From: Prochilodus magdalenae
Lineage: Eukaryota > Chordata > Actinopteri > Characiformes > Prochilodontidae
NCBI GenBank assembly: GCA_024036415.1
Contig: JAMWET010005469.1
Location: 67,975-131,974 of the forward strand
DNA length: 64,000 nt
Direction: 5' to 3'
The translations under genes and the position numbers were made by a program. Under the pieces are notes generated by a model. It had not been told where the DNA came from. It made no database searches and saw only the letters and a program-made list of their open reading frames with translations. Of the stretch, positions 26,101 through 34,244 are shown piece by piece (the first letter of the stretch is position 1; the number at the start of each line of letters is the position of its first letter).

Positions 26101-29100
26101 CACTGAAGTTTGACTAGGCAGTGAGCTGAAGCTTTTGCACCTCAACAGCACAGTTTGAATAGACCATGCCACAGTCAGGGACAGTGGAGTTCGGATAGGT
26201 CATGACCAGGGAACTTGGCAGGCCATGAGACAAGGACAGGGGAATTTGACTAGGCCAGGGACAGGAAAGTTTACCAGGTTGCATGTCAGGGACAGAGAAG
26301 TTTGACAAGGCTGCAAGCCAGAGACAGTGGAATTTGACTAGACCACAAGATGGGGACATTGTACTGCTACAGTGGAGTTTGACTAGGCCATAAACCAGAG
26401 GGTGACTAAGAACAATACACAGTAAGTCACAAGTCAGAGTCCGATTAGGCTACAAGCCAAGGTTAGTTTTGCATGATGATGAGAGAGTTCTACTGAGTGG
26501 CAAGTGAAGTCAAGTTTTACTAGGCTGGAAAACTTTTGTACTGTGGAACTGCAGGGACTGATTAGGCTAATTTGGTGGGGTTTCCTCTGTTTTTTGGAAT
26601 TGAAAGGTGTCCTTGAATTCGGGATGGCACACCAACAACAACAACAGCAACAGCAAATTTACAAACTAGTAGCATACGTCTTCACTGCTTTGTCATCAGC
26701 TGCTTTAAAGATTACGCAGAGCTTAAAGACACTTCCAAATATATGACACTTCCAAATCTGGTAATGGTGATAGTAACACACACAAAAAAAACACCTATTT
26801 GACCATTCCGTTTCATGACCATGAACAGAATTTGAAAACCACAAAGTGGTTTCGATTTTGGCATTCACACAGCTCTGAAAAAATCCAAACTCTGTCACAT
26901 TAACATCACAGTGAGATCACAGACCACAGCCACTTCAACCTGGTAATGTAAATGTAGTCTTACACAACAGCAACTTCAGGAATCCCTGATGCTGACACAT
27001 TCTTACACATTTTAGTTTATTAATAGTATTAAACCGTAGAAGTCACATCTATCATGGTGGATAATAGTAAGACTTAAGATGTATTAGAATCTCAATGGTA
27101 ACTTATGGAAACAAACTAAGAAATTCTTTTAAAATTGCACATTTTTTACTTTTAAACTATACCACATTTTAAGTTGTAAATATTTGATAGAAAATCATTG
27201 CTGTGCATACGGTTTAGATCTGCACCAGGGCACCCATTACAATACAGTATATAAATTCAGATGTAAATAACTATGTGAAGAATTGTGTAGTAATGTGTTT
27301 AAATAGAAATATGCAGTGTAAACTGAAAGTATAGCAAAATGACAGTAAAAGCTCTTTAAAAGGATAAGCTCTGAAAAGTGGCTTTCCATCCAAGTCTTGG
27401 AGGATACGTGTGTTTTTACATGCATAAACACATTATCCATCAGCTCACTGTAAATACATGCATAATCTGGATCAGGTGTCTTATTGAAGCAGGGAAAACA
27501 GCTGCAGCGCTGAGCTGGAAATCACTGCATAAGACTTTTAAAAAATAAACTGTGTCAAAATAGAGACAAAAATGGAATGAAAAATTAAAACCGACAGTCT
27601 GTCTGGACTTTTATCTTTAAATAAAGGATGATAAATAAACTGCGTGTGCCCACTGCATATGGTGTGAAGATTAAAGACAGAACATAATATGCATTAGGAT
27701 CTACTTGCAAAAAATTTATCAAAAGCCATTTACCAAAAGATCAAGTGTGGCATTGACAAAAGTTAATGATTTAGATCAAAATCTATAAAATAAATGATAT
27801 AGGGTTTAGGGTTTTCTATGAAGGAGCGTGTTTCCATTGCAATAACTGTGCACATAACAGTTTTGCAGTTCCTTCCACACTCGTTGCTAACAGGCATAGC
27901 AAATCAAGCCGGGCATTCTCCATAGACAATCTCCAACAATACAGTGGGTCATTCTGAAAAGCACAGCGTCTTTTTATGGGTGCCACATTTGTCAAAATTC
28001 AGCGTGAGAAATTTCTGTTCTGCTAGATCTGCCCTGTAACTGCTATTGTGATACTGAGTATTGCTACTAGAAGCCACAAGGCTTAGCCAAGAAGCAGTAT
28101 CCAAGAAGCAGACCATGCAAAGCAGTTCAGTATTTGTATTTCAGCCACATGTAACAGGCATATATAATCCAGTGTATAGCCAAGCATTCTCCATTGACAA
28201 CTCAGCCAACACAGTGTGTGTTGCTAAAGCACATAGACTCACACATCACTCACTCCTGAGTTCCAAACTGCCTTTAGATAAATATCAGTAGTGCAGTTTG
28301 ATGGACAAATCTGGGTTTGTTGCGAGCCAAGCGAAGTCTCTCTTCCACAAACAGTAAAGTTTGGTGGAGGAGGAATAATGTTCTGGGGCTGTGTCTCAGG
28401 GTTTGGGCTTGGCCTTCACATTCCAGGGAAGCGTAATGTTAATGCTACAGCATAGAAATGCATTTTAGACAGTTATACGACATGTTCCATACCAGAAAAA
28501 TACCACCCCCACCCCGACACCTTTTTTTAAACAAGGTACATGTATTTTGCTCCTGTTTAGGTGGCATAGGAAATGAAAAGAATGGACACAGTGAGGCACT
28601 ACCTAAAATCATTGCAGAAATAGGTATATCAGAGCAACAGCGTAGAACAAAGTCATGTAGACAAAACATTTGTAACTCTGTGCACAAATATTGCAACAGA
28701 AAACACATGAGGTGTAAATCTCTAACCTCATGATGTGGAAAGATTTCAAAATTTCTCATTTTCTCCCAATTCTGTTACTTTTTTCATAATTTAGTCTATG
28801 CCAATTCCCATACTTTTATCCGGAAAGTCAGTTATGCTCTTCCTTGAATTTCTGGATACATAATTTGAGCTAACAACCTCCTAATCCTTATTTGGTAAAT
28901 TATACATTTAAAAATGTATTCTTAAATAATCATAACAAATTCTTTCATTTCCAATACAAACCTACTGCCTTTGTGTACCTATGCTTTTATCTTTTACATT
29001 TACGGCATTTAGCTGATGCTCTTATCCAGAGCGACTTACAAGGTTAACCACATTACAGGTAGGCCAGTGTAGTGTTAGGAGTCTTGCCCAAAGACTCTTA

Positions 29101-30476
29101 CCGGTGTAGCACAGCACAGTCACCCAGACCAGGAATCAGACCCTGATCTCCCACATCGTGTAGTAAGTCAATGACAAGTGGTGTTATCCGTTGTGCCACA
29201 CCAACCACCATTTTTACCAATGTAATGCCTGGAGCAATATAGTTGCAAATACATGTGACAAATGATTCTATTAAGATGCTCTCTCTGCATATAGGAGATA
29301 TCATAAAGTTATTAGATGTGACAAAATTAAATACCTAGAGGTGGTTCAGGTGAGATGCCAATGCTCTGCAGAAGAGCTTCGGTCTCTCTTCTTTTTCGGT
29401 CCAGGTCTGAGTCTTCTGTCGCATTGTCTGCCTTTTGCTGGACCTCAGACTGAAATTAATATATATATAGCAAAAACAAGCGGAATCTGAGCAGACATGT
29501 TACAATGCAAAGTAAGAACAGAGAACTTCAACTAACATTAAGTTTATGTTAAGGAACAACAGCTTCCACCACTGCCTTGTCACAATTTTGCTATGATTAA
29601 CCAAGAAAGAAGACAAATCAACAAGTCTCACTACCATAAGACTAAAGTGATACAGTACACTTCATATGATATTTCTTATTTTCAAAAAAAAAAAAAATTA
29701 TTCACCAATAACTATGTAACAATACAGTCATAATCTAAAATTGCTAATTAATTGTGGAATTCAAAAAATATGAATGCTAACACTTCAATCATGAAGTGTT
29801 GTTCTTATCAGTGAACGGAGCCATTTGAGCTAATTCACTGCAAACCGGAGGTGTGGATGTCTATAATGCAAATACAGAAATTTGATATATCATGCAAAAT
29901 GAAAGTGAATCCACATGTATCTCCATGTGCATTGTTGATAATGAGTTATCATGTGCAATGCTGATAATGAAAAAATAGTGGTCAATCTGTGATATAACGT
30001 TTTCTTTGGGGACCATATTTTCTTATAACTGCACAAGTATACAAGTAACTGATATGTATCTTCATTTTTACTTTTATGCCTCATTTGATCACATTAGCTG
30101 CTCTTTACACTGTGTGGAAATTTCATGCAGAATGGACCAACAGAAATGGCCCAAAACTGCTTGACGTTTGGTTCCATTGACTTCCATTCAAACTAATTTT
30201 TGGCCTCTCCTGTAAAGTAGCCTTTTTTGGAAATACCTGTTTTTCTTTGGACAATGATGATGATGATATATATATATATTGTTCTATTTACAACTGTACA
30301 ACACAATAGTGAATGAAAAAAAACAGCAACTACTTTGCTAAGTGAAATAAAATATTTCCTTTTTTTACCTCTTTCTTTTTCCTCTCTTCCTCCTTCCTTT
30401 TCTTTTCCTCGCGGATCTGGGCGAGACGCTGTTTCTTGCGCTCAAGTTCAGCTTTCAGGTCACCTCTGTCAGACAT
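2387..30476 (-). CDS. dync1i1: cytoplasmic dynein 1 intermediate chain 1 (16 coding exons)
   Basis: Non-catalytic subunit of the cytoplasmic dynein-1 motor. It joins heavy chain to light chains and recruits dynactin for minus-end transport. Sixteen exons join in phase to 645 codons plus stop, the length I recall for mammalian DYNC1I1. Residues 1-45 form a charged helix ([20 protein letters not shown]), the known dynactin p150/NudE binding region. A Ser-rich linker follows ([17 protein letters not shown]), then the LC8-type motif KETQTP at 168-173, an acidic stretch encoded by exon 6, and [16 protein letters not shown], the roadblock-binding type. WD repeats fill residues 290-609 ([46 protein letters not shown]). 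The segment [18 protein letters not shown] points to paralog 1 rather than dync1i2. The ATG at 30476 follows a splice acceptor directly (TTAG/ATG), so the 5' UTR must begin on an upstream exon that I could not find. Confidence 0.96.
2603..2728 (-). CDS. dync1i1: dync1i1 coding exon 15, last WD repeat
   Basis: 126 nt, 42 codons: [20 protein letters not shown] then [20 protein letters not shown], ending GE. Donor GTACTA, phase 0. Confidence 0.95.
4312..4452 (-). CDS. dync1i1: dync1i1 coding exon 14, WD repeat
   Basis: 141 nt, 47 codons: [20 protein letters not shown] then [20 protein letters not shown], ending NLNNDTE. Donor GTGAGC, phase 0. Confidence 0.95.
4641..4994 (+). mobile_element. solo LTR of a gypsy-like retrotransposon
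   Basis: 354 bp starting TGTCACGTCC and ending CCTTGTTACA, flanked on both sides by the same five bases TTTAC (4636-4640 and 4995-4999). That is a perfect 5-bp target duplication. The sequence is related in composition and order to the LTR at 50280 (TGTGCTTCTGT, CTCCGCCC, a TATACTCCC-type segment, TTAAA near the end). No internal retroviral sequence lies beside it, so it is a recombination-derived solo LTR in the intron between exons 13 and 14 of dync1i1. Confidence 0.85.
5341..5485 (-). CDS. dync1i1: dync1i1 coding exon 13, WD repeat
   Basis: 145 nt: [48 protein letters not shown]. It takes one base to finish the split serine codon and ends in phase 0 at GTGAGA. Confidence 0.95.
5575..5708 (-). 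CDS. dync1i1: dync1i1 coding exon 12, WD repeat
   Basis: 134 nt: [20 protein letters not shown] then [20 protein letters not shown], ending SRHG in phase 2 (GCAG/GTCAGC). Confidence 0.95.
6854..6967 (-). CDS. dync1i1: dync1i1 coding exon 11, WD repeat
   Basis: 114 nt, 38 codons: [20 protein letters not shown] then [18 protein letters not shown]. It begins and ends in phase 0. Confidence 0.95.
7318..7464 (-). CDS. dync1i1: dync1i1 coding exon 10, WD repeat
   Basis: 147 nt, 49 codons: [20 protein letters not shown] then [20 protein letters not shown], ending TPLSAAAHT. It begins and ends in phase 0 with a GTAGGA donor. SHRR rather than SNKR fits paralog 1. Confidence 0.95.
8013..8176. repeat. 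(CTTT)n microsatellite with CTCT interruptions
   Basis: About 164 bp of pure C/T on the plus strand, mostly TTTC units broken by CTCTCT runs. The phase shifts make it open in two frames as Phe/Leu/Ser low complexity, which has no coding meaning. Confidence 0.97.
8330..8470 (-). mobile_element. Tc1-like transposase fragment
   Basis: On the minus strand this reads [20 protein letters not shown] followed by [10 protein letters not shown], which is the Tc1 transposase block SVMVWGCF-A-GPG-L-I-G-MN. A stop follows and no complete DDE domain is present. Surrounding sequence up to about 8.65 kb, and probably again past 9.41 kb, looks like the rest of the same decayed element. Confidence 0.6.
8899..9244. 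repeat. 40-bp minisatellite, about 8.5 units
   Basis: Units of 40 bp with core GTGGGCTATCTGCACTGTCC repeat head to tail. One unit near 9061-9066 lacks 6 bp. The variants CACCGTCC and CACTGTCC are interspersed. It lies in the intron between exons 9 and 10 of dync1i1, next to a LINE-type tail. Confidence 0.95.
9260..9403 (+). mobile_element. LINE 3' end with ACTTG tail
   Basis: Sequence running GCACCTTGGTCCTGGAG ... TTTCGTTTCACTGTG ... GAAATGACAATAAAAAC and then ACTTG repeats resembles the 3' UTR and short-repeat tail of common fish jockey-superfamily LINEs. Only the 3' end is present. Confidence 0.55.
10896..11021 (-). CDS. dync1i1: dync1i1 coding exon 9, WD repeat
   Basis: 126 nt, 42 codons: [20 protein letters not shown] then [20 protein letters not shown], ending CQ. 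It begins and ends in phase 0. Confidence 0.95.
11690..12300. repeat. degenerate purine-rich tandem repeat
   Basis: About 600 bp made of drifting variants of GGGACAGGAGGTGGGACAGA and GATGGAGTGGGACA. No fixed period holds for long. The complementary strand is open for 150 codons of His/Ser/Leu-rich sequence, which is a by-product of stop-poor CT-rich repeats. Confidence 0.75.
12775..12874 (-). CDS. dync1i1: dync1i1 coding exon 8
   Basis: 100 nt reading [20 protein letters not shown] then [13 protein letters not shown], the entry to the WD40 propeller. It ends in phase 0 with a GTATGG donor. Confidence 0.93.
13112..13274 (-). CDS. dync1i1: dync1i1 coding exon 7
   Basis: 163 nt including [40 protein letters not shown] and [11 protein letters not shown]. 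It ends in phase 2 at a GTCAGG donor. This is the roadblock light chain binding helix just before the beta-propeller. Confidence 0.93.
13463..13741 (+). mobile_element. tRNA-derived SINE
   Basis: Contains a near-consensus RNA polymerase III B box, GGTTCGATTCCC, at about 13509-13520. The SINE body follows (CCTTGAGCAAGGCACCTAAC, CTCCGGGTAAGTGTGCTCAC) and ends AATTTCCCCACTGTGGGATC ... TTAAA plus an A run. An A box is not clear, so it may be 5' truncated. Confidence 0.8.
14488..14577 (-). CDS. dync1i1: dync1i1 coding exon 6, acidic linker
   Basis: 90 nt reading [20 protein letters not shown] then EESPQEIQQ. Low-complexity acidic linker that varies within the family. It has clean CACAG and GTAAGG borders and is phase 1 at both ends. 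Confidence 0.9.
15240..15452 (+). mobile_element. LINE or SINE 3' tail with TTATC repeat
   Basis: Ends in AATGCAAATTTCCCCATGTA, then ATAATAAAAGG and three to four TTATC/CTTAT units, a typical fish retroposon terminus. The 5' limit is uncertain; related sequence may begin near 15.0 kb. Confidence 0.5.
15954..16069 (-). CDS. dync1i1: dync1i1 coding exon 5, LC8-binding motif
   Basis: 116 nt reading [20 protein letters not shown] then [22 protein letters not shown] is the light chain LC8 docking motif known in dynein intermediate chains. Two AG acceptors lie 6 nt apart (exon start 16069 or 16063). Both keep the frame and differ by two residues (Cys-Arg). Confidence 0.9.
16513..16572 (-). CDS. 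dync1i1: dync1i1 coding exon 4
   Basis: 60 nt reading [21 protein letters not shown], closely matching the family's [20 protein letters not shown]. The donor is GTGAGA and the exon ends in phase 2. Confidence 0.93.
17150..20465. repeat. giant 30-bp tandem array in a dync1i1 intron
   Basis: About 3.3 kb, roughly 110 units, of a 30-bp unit with core CTGATTAATATTACTGCTAC then TGAGCGCTAA. Variants are TTAGT for TTAAT, GATACTG for GCTACTG, and CTGAC for CTAAC. Units are regular at 17.17-17.5 and 19.3-20.46 kb. The middle (17.5-18.4 kb) has many indels and partial units. It lies in the intron between coding exons 3 and 4. There are no spacers, so it is not CRISPR, and stops occur in all frames. 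Confidence 0.98.
21055..21196 (-). CDS. dync1i1: dync1i1 coding exon 3 with an internal alternative acceptor
   Basis: 142 nt encoding [20 protein letters not shown] then [19 protein letters not shown]. The upstream acceptor (CCCCCAG) gives the long form. A second acceptor (TTATTTAG) gives an exon start at 21145, shortening the exon by exactly 51 nt in frame. It ends in phase 2 (GCCAG/GTATGG). Confidence 0.95.
21379..24522. mobile_element. candidate decayed DNA transposon with 36-bp inverted ends
   Basis: The left end around 21379-21415 contains AGTTTGGCCACCTCTGATCA. The right end read on the minus strand around 24522-24486 contains AGTTTGGGCACCTCTGATCA, both preceded by a related CCTGTATG / AGGTGTATG. 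The match runs over about 36 bases with few differences. The 3.1-kb interior has no transposase frame and appears to hold a LINE fragment. Target duplications were not identified. Confidence 0.55.
22240..22690 (+). mobile_element. probable degenerate LINE 3' end
   Basis: In one frame the interior reads [20 protein letters not shown] after a block rich in Pro and Leu. This resembles the C-terminal tail of fish LINE proteins (W-LQ-LK--T-FK--IKE). An A/T-rich 3' UTR follows. No reverse transcriptase remains. Confidence 0.35.
25064..25770. mobile_element. 703-bp fold-back DNA element
   Basis: Both ends carry CACAGGTCACT, left at 25064 and inverted at the right near 25770. The arms remain complementary far inside: left ACACTCACTGTCCATTTTAT against right, inverted, ACACTCACTGTCTATTTTTA, and left AGTGGATCAGACACAGCAGT against AGTGAATCAGACAAGGCAGT. 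The whole is an imperfect palindrome of about 340-bp arms with no coding sequence: a non-autonomous fold-back or MITE-type element in the intron between exons 2 and 3 of dync1i1. Confidence 0.85.
26050..26480. repeat. degenerate tandem repeat of about 55-60 bp
   Basis: Recurring blocks of the form AGGGACAGTGGAGTTTGACT followed by AGGCCA-A-ACCAG, with drifted spacing. At least six recognisable units. Confidence 0.65.
28330..28475 (+). mobile_element. Tc1-like transposase fragment
   Basis: Plus-strand reading [12 protein letters not shown] shifts to a better frame giving [20 protein letters not shown], the central Tc1 transposase block (VKFGGGSIMVWGC). The sequence upstream (27.8-28.3 kb) has two related AGC[CG]-GGCATTCTCCAT-type blocks, perhaps also from this element. 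No intact domain. Confidence 0.55.
28995..29215 (-). mobile_element. tRNA-derived SINE with L2-type tail
   Basis: On the minus strand it begins GTGTGGCACAACGGATAACA (A-box like). It has GGTCTGATTCCTGG as a B box and ends TTGTAAGTCGCTCTGGATAA then GAGCATCAGCTAAATGC, the tail shared by fish L2 LINEs and the SINEs they mobilise. It sits just past exon 2 of dync1i1. Confidence 0.8.
29335..29449 (-). CDS. dync1i1: dync1i1 coding exon 2
   Basis: 115 nt reading [20 protein letters not shown] and then [19 protein letters not shown]. It ends in phase 1 with a GTATTT donor. The [17 protein letters not shown] block is invariant in the family. Confidence 0.95.
30369..30476 (-). CDS. dync1i1: dync1i1 coding exon 1 (residues 1-36)
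   Basis: 108 nt from ATG to ...KEEERKKKE, followed by a GTAAAA donor. It encodes the basic/acidic N-terminal helix. An AG acceptor abuts the ATG. The exon ends in phase 0. Confidence 0.95.
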
Positions 30477-30479
30477 CTA

Positions 30480-31480
30480 AGCCATTTAGACACAATGTGT
30501 ACAGGTCAGTTATCATGTCTCACACTTCTTTAAAAGGCACCGTAGAATGCCAAACTGCATTAGCATGGGCATAAGTGAATCAGGAGACTTCAGAACATAG
30601 AAATCAGAGTTATCTTTGCTCTGCACAGGGCCCTCCACACAGTTCCTCAAACCTTGGACAATACTGAGCAGAATTTGCTCAGCAAGGAAAAGATCCACCA
30701 TTATTAGCATCCCGTCCACATCCTGTAAGTATCAGCCATGCTGTATGATTGTATCACTGTTTGCTGGTTGGAGCAGATCATCTTAAAATGAAAGTTTCAG
30801 AGCGAGTAACTAGTAGCTAGTATAGGTGACAAAAGCTACTGGGAATCTCCAAGTATGTAATGTTACAATACCTAACCAATTTGAATCCAATACTGATTCT
30901 ATGGCACTTTTTATACACTACTAACACACCAACCAAACTGAAAGACTGGCTGTCCAGTTACATACAGCCACTGAAAATATATACATTTATATAAAATGTC
31001 CTCAACTCCTCACAGGATCAGTCCATATATGAAAATTAGACAGCGCAAACAAGCCTCATTTGATTCCACTGTTTTAGAGACGTCACAAAAACCAACACAT
31101 TACATACGTACATCCACCTATTCAGCTAATAGCAGTGGTGGATGTTTCAGCTCATGTGCCTCAAATATATCAATCCTAAAGACACGTCTCTGGTTACATG
31201 ACATGCACGGATGAGCCTGAAACTTGAATCACCTGCATGTCTCACGATGTCAAACCTACCCACCAATTTTCATTCCTGTCAGTTGACTCCTTCTGGGTGC
31301 AGCTATTCTTATGACGTTGAGGGTGTCTACTATCCAAACCACCAGTGAACCTAAACACTTCTATTTAATGTTAATGATAAAAAAATAGATGATGATCGGA
31401 AATAATAGACATTATTTGGGGACTATTTGGTCGTTTGTGTTTTAAAAGCAATTAATTAGCAATGGTATTACATAACTACT
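30480..31480. other. upstream flank of dync1i1, no feature recognised
   Basis: No TATA box, CpG cluster or splice donor could be tied to the missing dync1i1 5' UTR exon. The non-coding first exon may lie here or beyond. Confidence 0.3.
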
Positions 31481-32196
31481 GTTAAACAGTGTCTCAGACA
31501 GCACGCAGACTCTAAGTAACCATTTCTGGTAATGATTTTCTGTGTGAGAGCTTTTAGAGGTGGCCGTCTGGGTCCCATCATCACCACTCTGAACAATTCC
31601 GAACATGTAAGTGTCTCTAGTGTGAAGCGTTTTACACCAAGTCACAGAGAATGACTGTATAATTTACATCTTAACCGTTTAACTGTGCAGAAAAATAAAT
31701 TCCCTTGAGCCACCGCAGAGAAAGACGACCAACGAGGAGAAATGAAAGCTGCTGCTCAGAACGAGCTGATGGTAAACAAAAGACTGAGGCACCAGCGCTG
31801 TTCGTACTGACATGACAAAAGACGGACGAGGAGGAACATGTTAAGCATGGTTCGGTGCCACAAACAGGCGGATAAAGACAAAATAAAGGCTGGAATAACG
31901 ACCAGAGTCTATTTACAGACGATGTTGTTTCCACAGTTCATGCTGCATGCTCGCCATTAGCTTTGTTCTTATTCGCCACCCATGAGAACCTGACTGGGGA
32001 TGGGATCCGTCACGGGCTTAACGACCAAACCCAAACCCAAAACATCAATGAAAAAGCCCACTTAAGGGCCGTTTCTGACACACGACAACATGTAAAACCA
32101 CCGTACCGTCGTTTCTTTGTCTTTATTTCCTAGTCAAGTGTTATTAGACAGGTCCAGTGATTCTGCGGCGACTGAAGAGATTCACTTCACATTCTT

Positions 32197-32227
<31 letters not shown>

Positions 32228-32232
32228 GCATC
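32197..32232. repeat. TCA/GCA trinucleotide repeat, copy 1
   Basis: Three TCA units followed by nine CAG-type units. The other copy at 56222 has more TCA and fewer CAG units, so the tract has changed since duplication. It falls in a reading frame (His/Gln) shared by both copies, but flanking substitutions are largely amino-acid changing, so coding is doubtful. Confidence 0.9.
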
Positions 32233-32839
32233 CAGGCTCATGTTTTTACTTCCCACCCGTACTTGGGAAAGCTCCGCCTTCTGCGCTAGGATTGGCTAGT
32301 AATCGGAGGATCAAGCGTCAGTATGAAAGGATAGCCAATCCCGGTGCAGGAGGCGAAATATCGACACCCAATCCCAACACAGAGAGGCGGTACCTTAATC
32401 AATACAGGTGGTGAAGGAAAACACATCGCATCCTGGTCAAAGGCGGAAGTGGCAGTTTTGCTACGTCATGCTTGAAGCCTAGCAACAAGGGCAACTGGTT
32501 CACCTAAGATATCTCAGGGCAGCTCCCAGCACAAATTCAATGTTGTTCTGACAATGTTTTCGCATATAGATCTTTTTAAATGAACCGAACTCAATTCTAT
32601 TAAAGTGAACCTGAAAGGGAACCAGATGCAAATGACCTCAGTTCTCTTTGTGTTCACATTGTAAGTGAACTATAAAGAGGACTGAGTTCTCTTTCTGGTC
32701 CTCTTTAGCACTGATGAGATCTCAGACCACTTTCTGTTCACACTACAACTCTTTGTGAACTCAGACCCCAGCTATGTAACACTGAATTATGGGCAGTGTA
32801 TTCAAAATGGCCACTTTTCATGTTGCTGCAGTTTGGCTG

Positions 32840-33128
32840 CTACATTTTCATGAAGCAGCGGAAAAAAGAGAGGAAAAACAGATTTGATATGATTGTTTTG
32901 CTCTGATTTTTTTCACGTGTATTCATGTACTTTTGTCTCATTTTCTTTACTTTCAAGCGGCACTCCAGTGCCATCCTGTTGTATCCTCTTTTTTTCATGC
33001 TTTCTGAAAACAACATAAAAACCTTCATATTTTATACGTTGCGGAGAGCTGACGTTTAATGACTCTTTCCAGATATCCAAATCTGCCATGGTCTCTTCCT
33101 GAGACCACACAATTCCACAAGCAGCCAT
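32840..33128 (-). pseudogene. Myb/SANT-like transposon protein, copy 1, frameshifted
   Basis: Starts MAACGIVWSQEETMADLDIW then KES, after which a 4-bp loss relative to copy 2 (near 33060) shifts the frame. The remainder (MKVFMLFSESMKKRGYNRMA, LECRLKVKKMRQKYMNTREK) is in another frame. The pattern W-EET-LDIW ... KKRGYNR-A--CRLKVK-LRQKY is the trihelix/MADF-like DNA-binding domain carried by PIF/Harbinger-type transposons. A possible element end, GGGCGTTTTCACACTT on the minus strand, lies near 33390-33405. Confidence 0.7.
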
Positions 33129-33564
33129 TTTCTCAAGTTTTTAATTTGTGAGAATTGAAACTGGTTATGGCAAGCCTCGGGGCTCTGTGCTGGAAACAAA
33201 ACGCGTAGCGGACCCGGGCCGCTTTGTTTTCACAATGCACATTTTAAGCGGACCATGAAATGAACCACAAACGAACCGAACTGAGACCACCTCCCTCTTT
33301 AGAGGGGTCTGAGTCCGTTTGCGGTGTTTACATATGCAGAAGAAACCATGACTCAGCGGTCTGAGTCCACTTCAGACGCTGAAACGGCCCAAGTGTGAAA
33401 ACGCCCTGAGCCGCACTCGTCTGTTTCTCTTTTTTCATCGCTCATTCATCCTATACAGCCCTATTCATTTTCTCTTTGGTCCTTTGCTGTAAAGTGACCA
33501 ACCTGCAGTTACTCATTTAGGGCAGATTCCCACACTCTAATCCCCAAATGAAGTGACCCCCTCT

Positions 33565-33840
33565 ATGTGTTTAATCGTCGACTGCAAATCCACAGCCATA
33601 CTGACTCTCACTGCTCTATGAGTCTAATCCAGAGCCATGCTGACATTCACGCCCCACTTGGTCTAATCCACAGCTACACTAACCCTCACTCTTCTATGTG
33701 TCTAATCCACAGCCATATTGACCCTCACTGCTCTATGTGTCTCTTCCACAGTCTTACCCACTCTCACTCCTCTATATGTATAATCCACAGTCATACTGAC
33801 CCACACTCCTCTATTTGTCTAATACACAGTCAATGACCCT
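33565..33840. repeat. 39-bp minisatellite, copy 1
   Basis: Six to seven head-to-tail units of 39 bp with core TCTAATCCACAGCCATACTG then ACCCTCACTGCTCTATGTG. Because 39 is a multiple of three, one frame stays open (SMCLIHSHIDPHC repeated), but nothing else supports coding. Confidence 0.9.
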
Positions 33841-34244
33841 TACTCCTCTCTGTGAGGAGTTCACACATATATCACCACCACTGTGAGTTGTTTAGAGAAT
33901 CTCTAGATTCAGATCAAACCACTCAAAATGATTTAATATGGAAAAAAAATATTTATTATAGTATTAATATGTTATATTGATTTTTTTTTTTTTTAATGAA
34001 TTTTGCAGAGTTGTTGAAAACCGTTGGAACTGTCCTTCAACTGTCTTCCTCCACGAATGTCACCTGCAACAGATGGAGACATGCATTACAAGGGGGATCT
34101 TGTCTTCCCTTACTTCAACTTAAGACAGTACATGTACAACTATCACAATATCCTATTTATCTGCTTTTTTAAAACACTAGCTATTTGAGCTTTACTGCCT
34201 CTTCTGTTAGTGTTCATTTCCTCTCCTCCCTGGCTAACCTGATA

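Noticed and set aside
29098..29304. Minus-strand 68-codon frame
   Set aside because: Lies within a tRNA-derived SINE.
31671..31934. METTSSVN... frame conserved at 51513-51800
   Set aside because: Shared by duplication. The two copies end differently after the 140-bp indel, and no domain is recognisable, so no gene was called.
32157..32414. His/Gln-repeat protein conserved in both duplicates (also 56118-56453)
   Set aside because: Open in both copies only because duplication is recent. Differences are mostly amino-acid changing and there is no start or splice context.
33567..33836. His/Ser repeat protein, also at 57609-57878
   Set aside because: Produced by a 39-bp minisatellite, a multiple of three. 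Units vary between copies without coding constraint.
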